From positions 1 through 14,969 of the forward strand of contig JAGDCK010000070.1 of the NCBI GenBank assembly GCA_017958585.1: DNA of 14,969 bases, given 5' to 3'. Positions 6,765-14,437 of this stretch are shown one piece after another. This DNA comes from Lachnospiraceae bacterium. GTDB taxonomy: Bacteria; Bacillota; Clostridia; Lachnospirales; Lachnospiraceae. The notes under the pieces were generated by a model. The model did no database searches. It was given only the letters and a program-made list of their open reading frames with translations, and was not told the DNA's origin. The position numbers were made by a program, and so were the translations under genes. The number at the start of each line of letters is the position of its first letter. Position 1 is the stretch's first letter.

Positions 6765-6792
6765 TAAACTTATGCGGATTTTATGCCGACAT
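6765..6792 (+). promoter_or_regulatory. Weaker candidate sigma-28 promoter upstream of flgM
   Basis: TAAA (6765-6768) and GCCGACAT (6785-6792) are separated by 16 bases. The -10 differs by one base from the B. subtilis sigma-D form GCCGATAT. It would give a leader of about 150 bases before flgM. Listed as an alternative or additional start to the site at 6856-6882. Confidence 0.35.
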
Positions 6793-6855
6793 AAAGAACA
6801 CAGAATGAATGTGGAGAAAAAACAAAAATAAATTTTGAAATTTGTTTTTTAACCC

Positions 6856-6882
6856 TAAAGAATTAAAAAATTAAGTCGATAA
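6856..6882 (+). promoter_or_regulatory. Sigma-28 promoter of the flgM operon
   Basis: TAAA (6856-6859), a 15-base spacer and GTCGATAA (6875-6882) match the sigma-28 consensus TAAA-N15-GCCGATAA with a single change. It lies 63 bases ahead of flgM, the first gene of the cluster. Control of flgM by the sigma factor its product inhibits is the standard feedback in flagellar systems. Confidence 0.75.
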
Positions 6883-6945
6883 AAAAAGTGTAAGAAACAA
6901 TAAATTAAGCTTTTTAAGGCTTTATTTAGGAAGGAGGAGTCTGAT

Positions 6946-7221
6946 ATGCGTATTGAAGCTTATACTCAGGTACAGCAACTATATCAGTCTCAGGCTGTGA
7001 GCAAAGCAAACAAAACTGATGCGGTAAAGATGACCGATAAGGTGTCGATCAGCAGTATTGGCAAGGATATCCAGACAGCCAAGGCAGCATTGGCAGGTGC
7101 CCCTGATGTCAGAGAGAGCCTGACAGCTCCTATAAAGGCGCAGATCGATAACGGAACATATTCCGTATCAAACGAAAGCTTTGCGGCAAAGCTGCTCCAA
7201 AAGTATGACGAAATGAGGTAA
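6946..7221 (+). CDS. flgM: FlgM, anti-sigma-28 factor
   Basis: Small cytoplasmic protein (91 aa) that binds sigma-28 and keeps late flagellar genes off until it is exported through the finished hook-basal body. The start is fixed by a strong AAGGAGGAG at 6930-6938. The N-terminal third is polar and probably disordered. The conserved part is in the C-terminal half, with APDVRESLTAPIKAQIDNG followed by YSVSNESFAAKLLQKY; the PDVR, IKxxIxNGTY and AxKLL pattern is typical of Gram-positive FlgM. Length is normal for the family. It is the first gene after the sigma-28 promoter, and its stop is 6 bases before the flgN start, so the two are probably translationally coupled. Confidence 0.92.
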   Translation: MRIEAYTQVQQLYQSQAVSKANKTDAVKMTDKVSISSIGKDIQTAKAALAGAPDVRESLTAPIKAQIDNGTYSVSNESFAAKLLQKYDEMR

Positions 7222-7227
7222 TGCAAA

Positions 7228-7746
7228 TTGGCAAGTTTAATGGAGAACCTGATAGATGTACTGAATAAAGAGATCAGTGAATATGAGGTGCTCCTTGCAT
7301 TATCCCGCAGGAAAACTCCTGTTATCATACAGCGAGAATTGGACGCATTGCAAAAAATCACGGATGATGAGCAGATGGCAGTAGCCGGGATCAACCACCT
7401 GGATAAACAGCGTGAGGAGATCACAAAGGATATAGCCAATGTACTTAACAAGGATGTTAATAAGCTGACGATCAGCGAACTGATTCGCCTGATGTCCCCA
7501 AGACCCGAGGAAGCCAAAGAACTTGCAAAGGTTCATGACAGATTAAAGAGTGTTGTGGGAGATTTAAAGATCGTCAACAAGCAAAACGAAGAATTATTAA
7601 AAAACTCGCTGGAGATGGTTGAGTTTGAGCTCAACCTTCTTCAAGCTACAAAAGCAGCGCCGGAAACTGCTAACTACAACAAAGGGGCATACAGCTCCGG
7701 AGATACTTACGGGTATTCCACGGGGGGCTTCGACGCTAAACAGTAG
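7228..7746 (+). CDS. flgN: FlgN-type export chaperone for hook-associated proteins
   Basis: Cytoplasmic helical protein (172 aa from the TTG) placed between flgM and flgK, the usual position of the chaperone that protects FlgK and FlgL before export. The sequence is mainly amphipathic helix with heptad-like spacing (for example LEMVEFELNLLQATK near the C-terminal part), ending in a Gly/Tyr/Ser-rich tail. The TTG at 7228 is preferred because GAGG at 7215-7218 is 9 bases upstream; the in-frame ATG at 7240 would sit too far away. The GAGG lies at the 3' end of flgM, so translation is likely coupled. FlgN sequences are poorly conserved, so the call relies partly on position. Confidence 0.85.
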   Translation: MASLMENLIDVLNKEISEYEVLLALSRRKTPVIIQRELDALQKITDDEQMAVAGINHLDKQREEITKDIANVLNKDVNKLTISELIRLMSPRPEEAKELAKVHDRLKSVVGDLKIVNKQNEELLKNSLEMVEFELNLLQATKAAPETANYNKGAYSSGDTYGYSTGGFDAKQ

Positions 7747-7776
7747 TGGCAGTCGCCGTATTTTGAGGTGAACGAC

Positions 7777-9501
7777 ATGCCATTACTTGGAAGCTTATAC
7801 ATCGGAACATCCGGATTACAGACAGGACAAAATGCACTGAATACAGTTGCACATAACCTATCAAACATTGATACCGAAGGCTATACCCGTCAGCAGGTAC
7901 AGCAGTCGGATCGTGCCTATGTAACCATTTCTACAAAGTTCCATGGCGTATCGAACATGCAATACGGTTTGGGCGTCAGCTATTCCAATGTAAAACAGAT
8001 AAGAGATTATTTCCTCGACAAAACCTACAGGCAGGAACTTGGCCGAAGCGCTTTTTACGAGGTTTCTTATAATGTAATGGAAGAGGTTGAATATCAGCTC
8101 GGAGAGCTTAACGGAGAAGCTTTTGAGACTGATCTGACAAACCTCTGGACTGCTGTGCAGGAACTGGCAAAGGACCCTTCCAATTCAGTAACCCAGTCCC
8201 TTTTGGTACAGCGTGCATCCGAATTTCTGGAGAGTTCAAAGGCTGTTTATGCAGGCCTTTCCTCATACCAGGACAATTTAAATGCACAGATCAAACAGCA
8301 GGTTGACAAAATTAATAAATACGGAAAAGAGATCCTTGAACTGAACGACCAGATCAGAACCATTGAGTCCGGAAAAACAGAGCATGCAAACGATCTTCGA
8401 GACAGAAGAAATCAGATTTTGGATGAACTCGGAGAGCTTTGCAACATGAGCTACGTAGAGGATATGTGGGGCAATGTATCCGTTCAGATCGAGGGTGTTG
8501 ACTTTATAAAGGGAAGTACCTGTTACCAGATCGCTCTTGATGTGGATTCCTCCACAGGATTCTACACACCCTTCTGGCCCCAGAATGCAAAGTATACCAT
8601 CACAGAAACCGGTGAGAAAAAATATATCATCGATGGAGCGGAAGTATTCAATCTTAACAGAGAGATCTCATCCGAAGCAAACACCGACATCGGCCGATTA
8701 AAAGCCATGGTTCTTGCAAGGGGCGATCACAGAGCAAATTATACGGATATTTCAAATTATTCAGAGATCGAAGATTCGGTCCTTATGAATATTCAGGCTG
8801 AGTTCGATCAGCTGATCCACAATGTGGTGACAGCCGTAAACGAGATCCTTGAAGATGCCGCAGGGGTGGTTCAGGGAGACCTTACATTAAACGACGGAAC
8901 CACATTGGAGAATGCCAGATACATAACCGCATATGACAGATACGGATATATGCGAGAGGAGGACGGAAGACCTTTACTTCTCTTTGTAAAAGAAGCCACA
9001 GATGAATTCAGACGTGTGACAGGTGCGGACGGAGTTGACTACTTTGTATATGAAGAAGAGGATTTTGGTATCAACGAATCCCTTTACACCGCTGAAAACA
9101 TTCAGATCAATGCACTTTTGATGCAGAGTCCCGCAAAGCTTTCTTTTAAGCTTGAGGACGGATCTGTGGATATCAAAACCGCTGAGGCTTTGAAAAAGGC
9201 CTTCGAAGAAGAAAAATATATCCTTAATCCCAAGGTTCAGACAATGGGAACCTTCGTGGAGTATTATTCAAATCTTGTGGCACAGGTCGCAAATTCAGGT
9301 TCTGTCTACAAGAGTATATATGATAACCAGGAACAAACCGTGGAGGCTACATCAAACGCCAGAGACCAGGTACTTGCGGTTTCCAGCGATGAGGAGCTTT
9401 CCAATATGATCAGATTCCAAAATGCATATAACGCATCAAGCCGTTATATCAATGTGATCGATGAGATGATGGAGCATCTGCTGAACACATTGGGAGCGTA
9501 G
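7777..9501 (+). CDS. flgK: FlgK, hook-associated protein 1 (first copy)
   Basis: Forms the junction between hook and filament outside the cell; exported by the flagellar type III system without a signal peptide. The ATG at 7777 is chosen (574 aa) because GAGGTG at 7765-7770 is 6 bases upstream; the in-frame GTG at 7768 overlaps that site. The N-terminal rod/hook signature is clear: SLYIGTSGLQTGQNALN then NLSNIDTEGYTRQQV. The C-terminal partner helix is also present, with LSNMIRFQNAYNASSRYI near the end. A coiled-coil stretch (about residues 170-220) and a variable central domain lie between. It is followed after 18 bases by a second flgK-type gene. Confidence 0.93.
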   Translation: MPLLGSLYIGTSGLQTGQNALNTVAHNLSNIDTEGYTRQQVQQSDRAYVTISTKFHGVSNMQYGLGVSYSNVKQIRDYFLDKTYRQELGRSAFYEVSYNVMEEVEYQLGELNGEAFETDLTNLWTAVQELAKDPSNSVTQSLLVQRASEFLESSKAVYAGLSSYQDNLNAQIKQQVDKINKYGKEILELNDQIRTIESGKTEHANDLRDRRNQILDELGELCNMSYVEDMWGNVSVQIEGVDFIKGSTCYQIALDVDSSTGFYTPFWPQNAKYTITETGEKKYIIDGAEVFNLNREISSEANTDIGRLKAMVLARGDHRANYTDISNYSEIEDSVLMNIQAEFDQLIHNVVTAVNEILEDAAGVVQGDLTLNDGTTLENARYITAYDRYGYMREEDGRPLLLFVKEATDEFRRVTGADGVDYFVYEEEDFGINESLYTAENIQINALLMQSPAKLSFKLEDGSVDIKTAEALKKAFEEEKYILNPKVQTMGTFVEYYSNLVAQVANSGSVYKSIYDNQEQTVEATSNARDQVLAVSSDEELSNMIRFQNAYNASSRYINVIDEMMEHLLNTLGA

Positions 9502-9519
9502 TAGGAAGGAGGAACTGTT

Positions 9520-11427
9520 ATGTCTTCAACATTTTTCGGACTTAATATTGCATATACAGGATTGCTTGCCAGCAATGCAGCTGTCAATACAACTGCCAAC
9601 AATATTTCAAATGTGCAGACCGAAGGATACAGCCGCCAGCAGGTAAATCAGAGAGCCGCAAGCGCCATCCAGACATTCCAGACTTACGGATGCGCAGGTG
9701 CAGGTGTTGAGACTCTTTCCATCGAGAGAGTCAGGGACAATTTTTATGATGAAAAATACTGGGACAATCAGTCCAGATACGGCGAATATAATATGAAACA
9801 GTATTATATGAAGCAGATCGAGACCTACTTTGAGGATGACGGCAGCAATGCGGGATTCCAGACGACTTTCGACAACTTTATCATAAACGGACTTCAGGAA
9901 CTGTTAAAGGATCCCAACTCGGCATCGGCAAAGGCTCAGTTTATCGGCCTCGGAGAGTCCCTTACGGAATATTTTAACGGACTTGCAGGCAACATGGAGC
10001 TCTTACAGAGCGATGTAAATCAGGAGATCAAGTTAAAGGTTGATGAGATCAATTCCCTTGCTTCGCAGATCTCCACATTAAACAAGCAGATAAATACCAT
10101 CGAGCTTACAGGAATTACAGCAAATGAGCTTAGAGACCAGAGAACGCTTCTCCTTGATCAGCTTTCTGAGATAGTTGATGTCAATGTGACCGAGACTGCG
10201 GTTACGGATACCAACAACCCGGACAGAGAAACGGGAGCTACCAGATGCCTTGTTACGATAGCCGGCGGACAGCTTCTTGTGGACGGCACAGAGTACAAGA
10301 CCCTGGAGTGTGTTGCCAGAGCAAATTACGAGAAAGTAAATCAGACTGACATAGACGGACTTTATGACATCTACTGGAACAACGGCCAGAGATTTAATAT
10401 GAAAAATGCCGCAATGGAGGGTGAACTCCAGGGACTTATCCTGATGAGGGATGGAAATAACGGCGAGTTCTTTAACGGAACCGTGACATCGACAGGCAGC
10501 AGGACCATTGAAGGCAAAAATTACGATACCGTATCCGTTAAAGTCACAAGCCAGTATCTGAAGGATATGAACAAAAACAATCTCTCGGATCAGGGCGGAA
10601 TCATCAACCTTGGAAACAAGGAATATTACTATGATTCATGGGAATGCGCCACAACATACGACGCTGACGGAAATATCACCGACTGTACATATACTTTTAC
10701 GCTGTCCGATTCGACAAAGAATACATCAAATCTGACAAATGACAGAGTGGGAAAACAGGCAACCATCGGATACAGCTTCAATTACCAGGGAATTCCATAC
10801 TACATGTCCCAGATGAATGAATGGGTCAGAACTTATACAGAGAAATTCAATGATATTCTCACTGCCGGATATGATTCAAACGGAAAGCACGGAGCACTTA
10901 TGTTTACCGCAGATCATGCGACAGACCCTGAGCAGTTCGAACTTACAAACAGAGCTGACCTTGGCACAAACGGCGGCACGGTTACCTATTCCAGCACGGA
11001 TGACAGTTATTACAGGATCACTTCTGCAAATATCAGTGTCCTTACCGCAATGGTAAACGATTCATCCATTCTCTCAAACAGATATGATGAGGGAGACGGA
11101 GTTGAGCAGAGCGACCTCTTAAAAGATCTCTACGACCTTGCAACAGACAAGGACAAGATGACCTTCAGAGGTGCAAGCGCTTCAGAGTTTTTGCAGTGTG
11201 TTCTGGCAGATATCGCCCTTAACGCATCCAGCGCAAACTCTTTCTATGAAAGTTATAACAACATCTCATCTTCCATAAACACACAGAGAATGTCAATCTC
11301 CGGTGTTGATGAGGACGAGGAAGCGGTCAATCTGGTGAAGTTCCAGAATGCTTACAACCTGGCTTCAAAGATGATCCAGACCCTCACCGAGATATATGAC
11401 AGATTAATCCTTGAGACAGGGGTTTAG
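9520..11427 (+). CDS. flgK: FlgK-type hook-associated protein (second copy)
   Basis: A second, longer FlgK-like protein (635 aa) immediately downstream of the first, with start set by AAGGAGGA just upstream of the ATG. Both ends carry the FlgK signature: FFGLNIAYTGLLASNAAVN and NISNVQTEGYSRQQV at the N-terminus, and AVNLVKFQNAYNLASKMIQT near the C-terminus. The DxxSxxxxxxFxxFixxGLQELLKDPNS-type region is also present, here as FIINGLQELLKDPNS. The central domain (about residues 240-480) shows little visible similarity to that of the first copy, so this is an old duplication rather than a recent one. The two may form a mixed or layered junction, or one may serve another role. Confidence 0.9.
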   Translation: MSSTFFGLNIAYTGLLASNAAVNTTANNISNVQTEGYSRQQVNQRAASAIQTFQTYGCAGAGVETLSIERVRDNFYDEKYWDNQSRYGEYNMKQYYMKQIETYFEDDGSNAGFQTTFDNFIINGLQELLKDPNSASAKAQFIGLGESLTEYFNGLAGNMELLQSDVNQEIKLKVDEINSLASQISTLNKQINTIELTGITANELRDQRTLLLDQLSEIVDVNVTETAVTDTNNPDRETGATRCLVTIAGGQLLVDGTEYKTLECVARANYEKVNQTDIDGLYDIYWNNGQRFNMKNAAMEGELQGLILMRDGNNGEFFNGTVTSTGSRTIEGKNYDTVSVKVTSQYLKDMNKNNLSDQGGIINLGNKEYYYDSWECATTYDADGNITDCTYTFTLSDSTKNTSNLTNDRVGKQATIGYSFNYQGIPYYMSQMNEWVRTYTEKFNDILTAGYDSNGKHGALMFTADHATDPEQFELTNRADLGTNGGTVTYSSTDDSYYRITSANISVLTAMVNDSSILSNRYDEGDGVEQSDLLKDLYDLATDKDKMTFRGASASEFLQCVLADIALNASSANSFYESYNNISSSINTQRMSISGVDEDEEAVNLVKFQNAYNLASKMIQTLTEIYDRLILETGV

Positions 11428-11477
11428 TAAATAAGTTTTTTATCCGATAAAAATATAGTAAGGAAGGAGACGACTGT

Positions 11478-13106
11478 ATGAGAATAACAAACAAGATAAT
11501 GCAGGAAAACAGCATTACAAATATCAATATAAACAAGATCTACCAGGACACTCTCACAACTCAGATGTCCACTCAGAAGAAGATCAGCCGGCCTTCCGAG
11601 GATCCGGTTGTTGCAATCCGTGCGCTCAGACTCAGAAACAACGTTACCGAGATCTCTCAATATTATTCAAAAAATATTCCCGATGCCGAGAGCTGGCTTT
11701 CGGTTACGGAGGATGCTTTAAAGAATCTTACAGACATAGTCACCAACATGATCACTCAGGCCACAAAGGGTTCAAACGGTGATCTGACAACTGCGGACAG
11801 ACAGATCATTCTGGAGCAGATGCAGGCTCTTTCCGATGAGATATACCACACCGGAGATGCGGACTATGCGGGAAGATATGTTTTTACAGGATACAGAACC
11901 GACACGTCACTTAGCTTCAATGAAAATCAGACAGGTATCTCATATGATATCACAGAGCAGCTTAGCGCCGATGACATAAGCGAAGTTACAAACGTGGACA
12001 CCGGCGATTTGCTTAGATGGAACAGCAGTAATTTCTCTAGCCTTACGGGATTAAAAGAACAGGCCGTTACTTCTACTGTTGTTCACAGATTCCAGCTTTC
12101 CTACGGAAGTCTGGATGAATCAAGCATCCCCACCATAGAAGTACCGGGTAAGGGTCCCGGCGGAGATTATGTGTATGATGGGGATGGAAATTGCGTATAT
12201 GAAGAGCTGGGAGATATAAATACAAATTGGGAAACTGTTGTGATGCATGATTATGCCACGGGAATCCCAGATAAAAACGATCCCACCATCACCTATGATA
12301 ATCCTTATGCTTATGTGGCAGCGGACAAGGATGCAGTGGTATTTATCCCTGAGACGGGAGAACTCCTTCTGGGAGACAATGTGTTTGACTATCTGAAAAA
12401 TACAAGCGATGAAGCTTCCACCACGGTTGATGAGAGCCAGATCAGAGTAAATTACAGAAAGAGTAATTTCGAGACAGGAGACTTAAGACCGGAGCATTAT
12501 TTCTATTGCAGATCCACGGATCCCGAGGGTAATACCATTGAGTACAACCCCAGCTACCTGGGCGTAAATCCCACAAAGCAGGCCATCGAGTATGACGTGG
12601 GATTCAACCAGACCATCAGAGTAAACTCCACTGCGGATGAGTGCTTTGATCCAAAGATCGGAAGAACCGTTGATGATCTGAAGAATGCGCTGAATACCCT
12701 TGCTGACATAGAAAAGACAAAGAATAATATAGAGGAAAGCTTAAAAAGCGCATCAGGATCTGACAAGGATACACTTCAGGCACAGCTTGACGCGGCAGGA
12801 AAGGCATATACCCTTGCAAAGGATAAAGTGCAGAGTATGTTTGAGAATGCCATCACAAAATTCCAGGGATTTTTGGATGATGCAAATCTCTGTATTACAA
12901 ACTGTGGTACCAGAAGCAAGAAGCTGGAACTTATCCAGACCAGAATGCAGAGCCAGAAGACCACATTTGAGACATTGAAGAGCGAGAATGAAGATGTGGA
13001 TATAACAGAGGTTGCGATCCAGTTAAGCTCGGCAGAACTTACCTATGAGGCAAGTCTTATGGCCACCAGCAAGATAATGCAGACAACGCTCCTTAACTTC
13101 ATTTAG
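11478..13106 (+). CDS. flgL: FlgL, hook-associated protein 3, enlarged
   Basis: Second junction protein, sitting between FlgK and flagellin, exported by the flagellar system. GGAAGGAG upstream of the ATG sets the start. The N-terminal flagellin-like helices are clear (MRITNKIMQENSITNIN, ISRPSEDPVVAIRALRLRN, YAGRYVFTGYRTD), as is the C-terminal helix ending IQLSSAELTYEASLMATSK. At 542 aa it is much longer than the roughly 300 residues usual for FlgL. The extra length is in the centre, about residues 150-410, acidic and rich in Asp/Tyr/Asn, with a predicted coiled coil following. This would enlarge the surface-exposed D2 region. No repeats or frameshift are seen. Confidence 0.92.
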   Translation: MRITNKIMQENSITNININKIYQDTLTTQMSTQKKISRPSEDPVVAIRALRLRNNVTEISQYYSKNIPDAESWLSVTEDALKNLTDIVTNMITQATKGSNGDLTTADRQIILEQMQALSDEIYHTGDADYAGRYVFTGYRTDTSLSFNENQTGISYDITEQLSADDISEVTNVDTGDLLRWNSSNFSSLTGLKEQAVTSTVVHRFQLSYGSLDESSIPTIEVPGKGPGGDYVYDGDGNCVYEELGDINTNWETVVMHDYATGIPDKNDPTITYDNPYAYVAADKDAVVFIPETGELLLGDNVFDYLKNTSDEASTTVDESQIRVNYRKSNFETGDLRPEHYFYCRSTDPEGNTIEYNPSYLGVNPTKQAIEYDVGFNQTIRVNSTADECFDPKIGRTVDDLKNALNTLADIEKTKNNIEESLKSASGSDKDTLQAQLDAAGKAYTLAKDKVQSMFENAITKFQGFLDDANLCITNCGTRSKKLELIQTRMQSQKTTFETLKSENEDVDITEVAIQLSSAELTYEASLMATSKIMQTTLLNFI

Positions 13107-13160
13107 TTAGCAATTAAATTTAATATAAAGACGCACATGATGTGCAGATAGGAGTACCGT

Positions 13161-13625
13161 ATGAAAATTTTAACCAAGATCTTTGGAGAGATCGAAATCG
13201 ACGATGACAAGATCATTTATTTCGAAAATGGAATCATCGGATTTCCCGATCTCAAACATTTCACTCTTCTCCATGATGGAGAAAAGGGTACAGGCGTAGG
13301 CATCAGATTTTTACAGTCCATTGAAGAGCCGGCCTTTGCCATGCCGGTAATGGATCCCCTTGTGGTAAAACCCGATTACAGTCCCGAAGTTGACGATGAA
13401 CTTTTAAAGGTTGTGGGAAATATCACACCGGACAATATGCTGGTGTTAGTGACAGTGACAGTTCCTTCCGACATCACAAAAATGACGGTAAATCTCCAGG
13501 GCCCCTTTGTTATCAATGTGGCTGAGAGAAAAGCATGCCAGATCATTGTGGATGCAACGGAATATCCCGTAAAATATCCCATCTATGAGATTTTACAGGA
13601 AAACAAGAGAAAGGCAGGTGAATAG
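13161..13625 (+). CDS. fliW: FliW, CsrA antagonist
   Basis: Cytoplasmic flagellar assembly factor (154 aa). In B. subtilis FliW binds either flagellin or CsrA; when flagellin leaves the cell, free FliW sequesters CsrA and flagellin translation resumes. Family features seen: MKILTKIFGEIEIDDDKIIYF split here as MKILTKIFGEIEI and IIYFENGIIGFPDL at the N-terminus, PAFAMPVMDP in the middle, and NLQGPFVINVAERKACQII near the C-terminus. AGGAG at 13150-13154 precedes the ATG by 6 bases. The stop is one base before the csrA ATG, so the partners are made together. Confidence 0.96.
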   Translation: MKILTKIFGEIEIDDDKIIYFENGIIGFPDLKHFTLLHDGEKGTGVGIRFLQSIEEPAFAMPVMDPLVVKPDYSPEVDDELLKVVGNITPDNMLVLVTVTVPSDITKMTVNLQGPFVINVAERKACQIIVDATEYPVKYPIYEILQENKRKAGE

Positions 13626-13626
13626 T

Positions 13627-13845
13627 ATGCTTGCACTTTCCAGAAAAAAGAATGAGGCATTGGTTGTAAACAACAATGTGGAGATTACTATTCTCGATAT
13701 AAAGGGCGATCAGGTAAAGATCGGAATCTCTGCCCCCAAGGACGTACCTGTATATCGAAAGGAAGTATACCTTCAGATCCAGGAGGCAAACAAGGCTTCT
13801 GCTTCTGCGGACGGTCTTGATGCGCTCAAAAATCTGTTTGGCTGA
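13627..13845 (+). CDS. csrA: CsrA, RNA-binding translational regulator
   Basis: Small dimeric protein that binds GGA motifs near ribosome binding sites; in motile Firmicutes it represses flagellin mRNA. The ATG at 13627 gives 72 aa starting MLALSRKKNEAL, the usual CsrA beginning, and has AGGTG at 13615-13619. A longer in-frame start at 13585 lies inside fliW and is rejected. RNA-contact residues expected of the family are present: L4, R6 and R44 within VPVYRKEVYLQI. The C-terminal extension (residues about 50-72), where FliW binds in B. subtilis, is present. Last gene before a terminator. Confidence 0.97.
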   Translation: MLALSRKKNEALVVNNNVEITILDIKGDQVKIGISAPKDVPVYRKEVYLQIQEANKASASADGLDALKNLFG

Positions 13846-13869
13846 TCAAAATAAATACATTGATATCTT

Positions 13870-13913
13870 AACACCGGATTTTTTTGAAAAATTTTTAAAA
13901 AAATTCGGTGTTT
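13870..13913 (+). terminator. Terminator after csrA
   Basis: Bases 13870-13890 and 13892-13912 pair almost without interruption: ACACCG with CGGTGT at the base, then a long A/T stem with G-T pairs. The arm TTTTTTT pairs with AAAAAAA. Only TTT follows directly, so strength is uncertain. It ends the flgM-csrA operon and precedes a new promoter. Confidence 0.75.
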
Positions 13914-13917
13914 GCTG

Positions 13918-13944
13918 TTAAGTTTCCTAAAAAGTTTCCGATAT
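13918..13944 (+). promoter_or_regulatory. Candidate sigma-28 promoter of flaG-fliD
   Basis: TTAA (13918-13921), a 15-base spacer and TCCGATAT (13937-13944). The -10 matches the sigma-D form GCCGATAT at 7 of 8 positions and the -35 matches TAAA at 3 of 4. It lies directly after the csrA terminator. Transcription would start near 13951, giving a leader of about 50 bases. Confidence 0.6.
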
Positions 13945-13946
13945 AC

Positions 13947-13974
13947 ACAATAGAAAACCATCTATGTCTATTGT
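13947..13974 (+). promoter_or_regulatory. Inverted repeat in the flaG leader
   Basis: ACAATAGA (13947-13954) and TCTATTGT (13967-13974) form a perfect 8-bp inverted repeat around a 12-base loop, overlapping the predicted transcript start. It ends 12 bases before the GGAGGTG ribosome binding site. It could be a 5' stabilising hairpin or a protein-binding dyad. Confidence 0.4.
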
Positions 13975-13999
13975 CGTATATCACACGGAGGTGAAAAAA

Positions 14000-14425
14000 A
14001 TGACAGTTGAACCCATCAGCACAGTAATGAGTTTACAGGCTCAGGACACTGCTGCTATATCAAATTCAAAGGTTGAACCCGCACAGGTATCCAATGCCAA
14101 CACTAAGGACAGTCAGGCAGCGGAGAGAGTGGACGAGACCACTTCGGTAGTAGAGAATTCCAAATCAAAACAGGAAAGTTCATACGAAAACAGTGAGTTC
14201 CCCACCACCAGTGAGAACTTAAAGAAAGCTATTGAGAGTATCAATAAGAAGATGAATGATTCCGAGTGCGTTTACGGAATCCATGAAGGAACCAACAGAG
14301 TTACCATCAAGATCATCGACAGACAGACCAAAAAGGTATTAAAGGAACTTCCACCTGAGAAGACCCTTGACATGATCTCAAGAGTTTGGGAGATGGCAGG
14401 AATCTTGGTGGATGAGAAACGATAG
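14000..14425 (+). CDS. flaG: FlaG family protein
   Basis: FlaG-domain protein (141 aa), of uncertain biochemical role, linked to filament length in several bacteria and usually next to fliD. The ATG at 14000 has GGAGGTG at 13987-13993 with a 6-base gap. An in-frame ATG at 13964 lies within the leader hairpin and lacks a ribosome binding site. The first ~70 residues are polar, Ser/Asn/Glu-rich and variable. The conserved domain follows from about residue 72: LKKAIESINKKM, then VTIKIIDRQTKKVLKELPPE and MISRVWEMAGILVDEKR, the usual FlaG ending. The stop is 12 bases before fliD. Confidence 0.92.
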   Translation: MTVEPISTVMSLQAQDTAAISNSKVEPAQVSNANTKDSQAAERVDETTSVVENSKSKQESSYENSEFPTTSENLKKAIESINKKMNDSECVYGIHEGTNRVTIKIIDRQTKKVLKELPPEKTLDMISRVWEMAGILVDEKR

Positions 14426-14437
14426 GAGGCTCTGCTT

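Noticed and set aside
7768..7776. GTG start of the first flgK
   Set aside because: The GTG is part of the GAGGTG ribosome binding site; the ATG at 7777 has correct spacing and gives the usual N-terminus.
13585..13626. Longer csrA start inside fliW
   Set aside because: CsrA proteins begin MLxLSRK, which matches the ATG at 13627 with its own RBS; the upstream 14 codons are fliW sequence in another frame.
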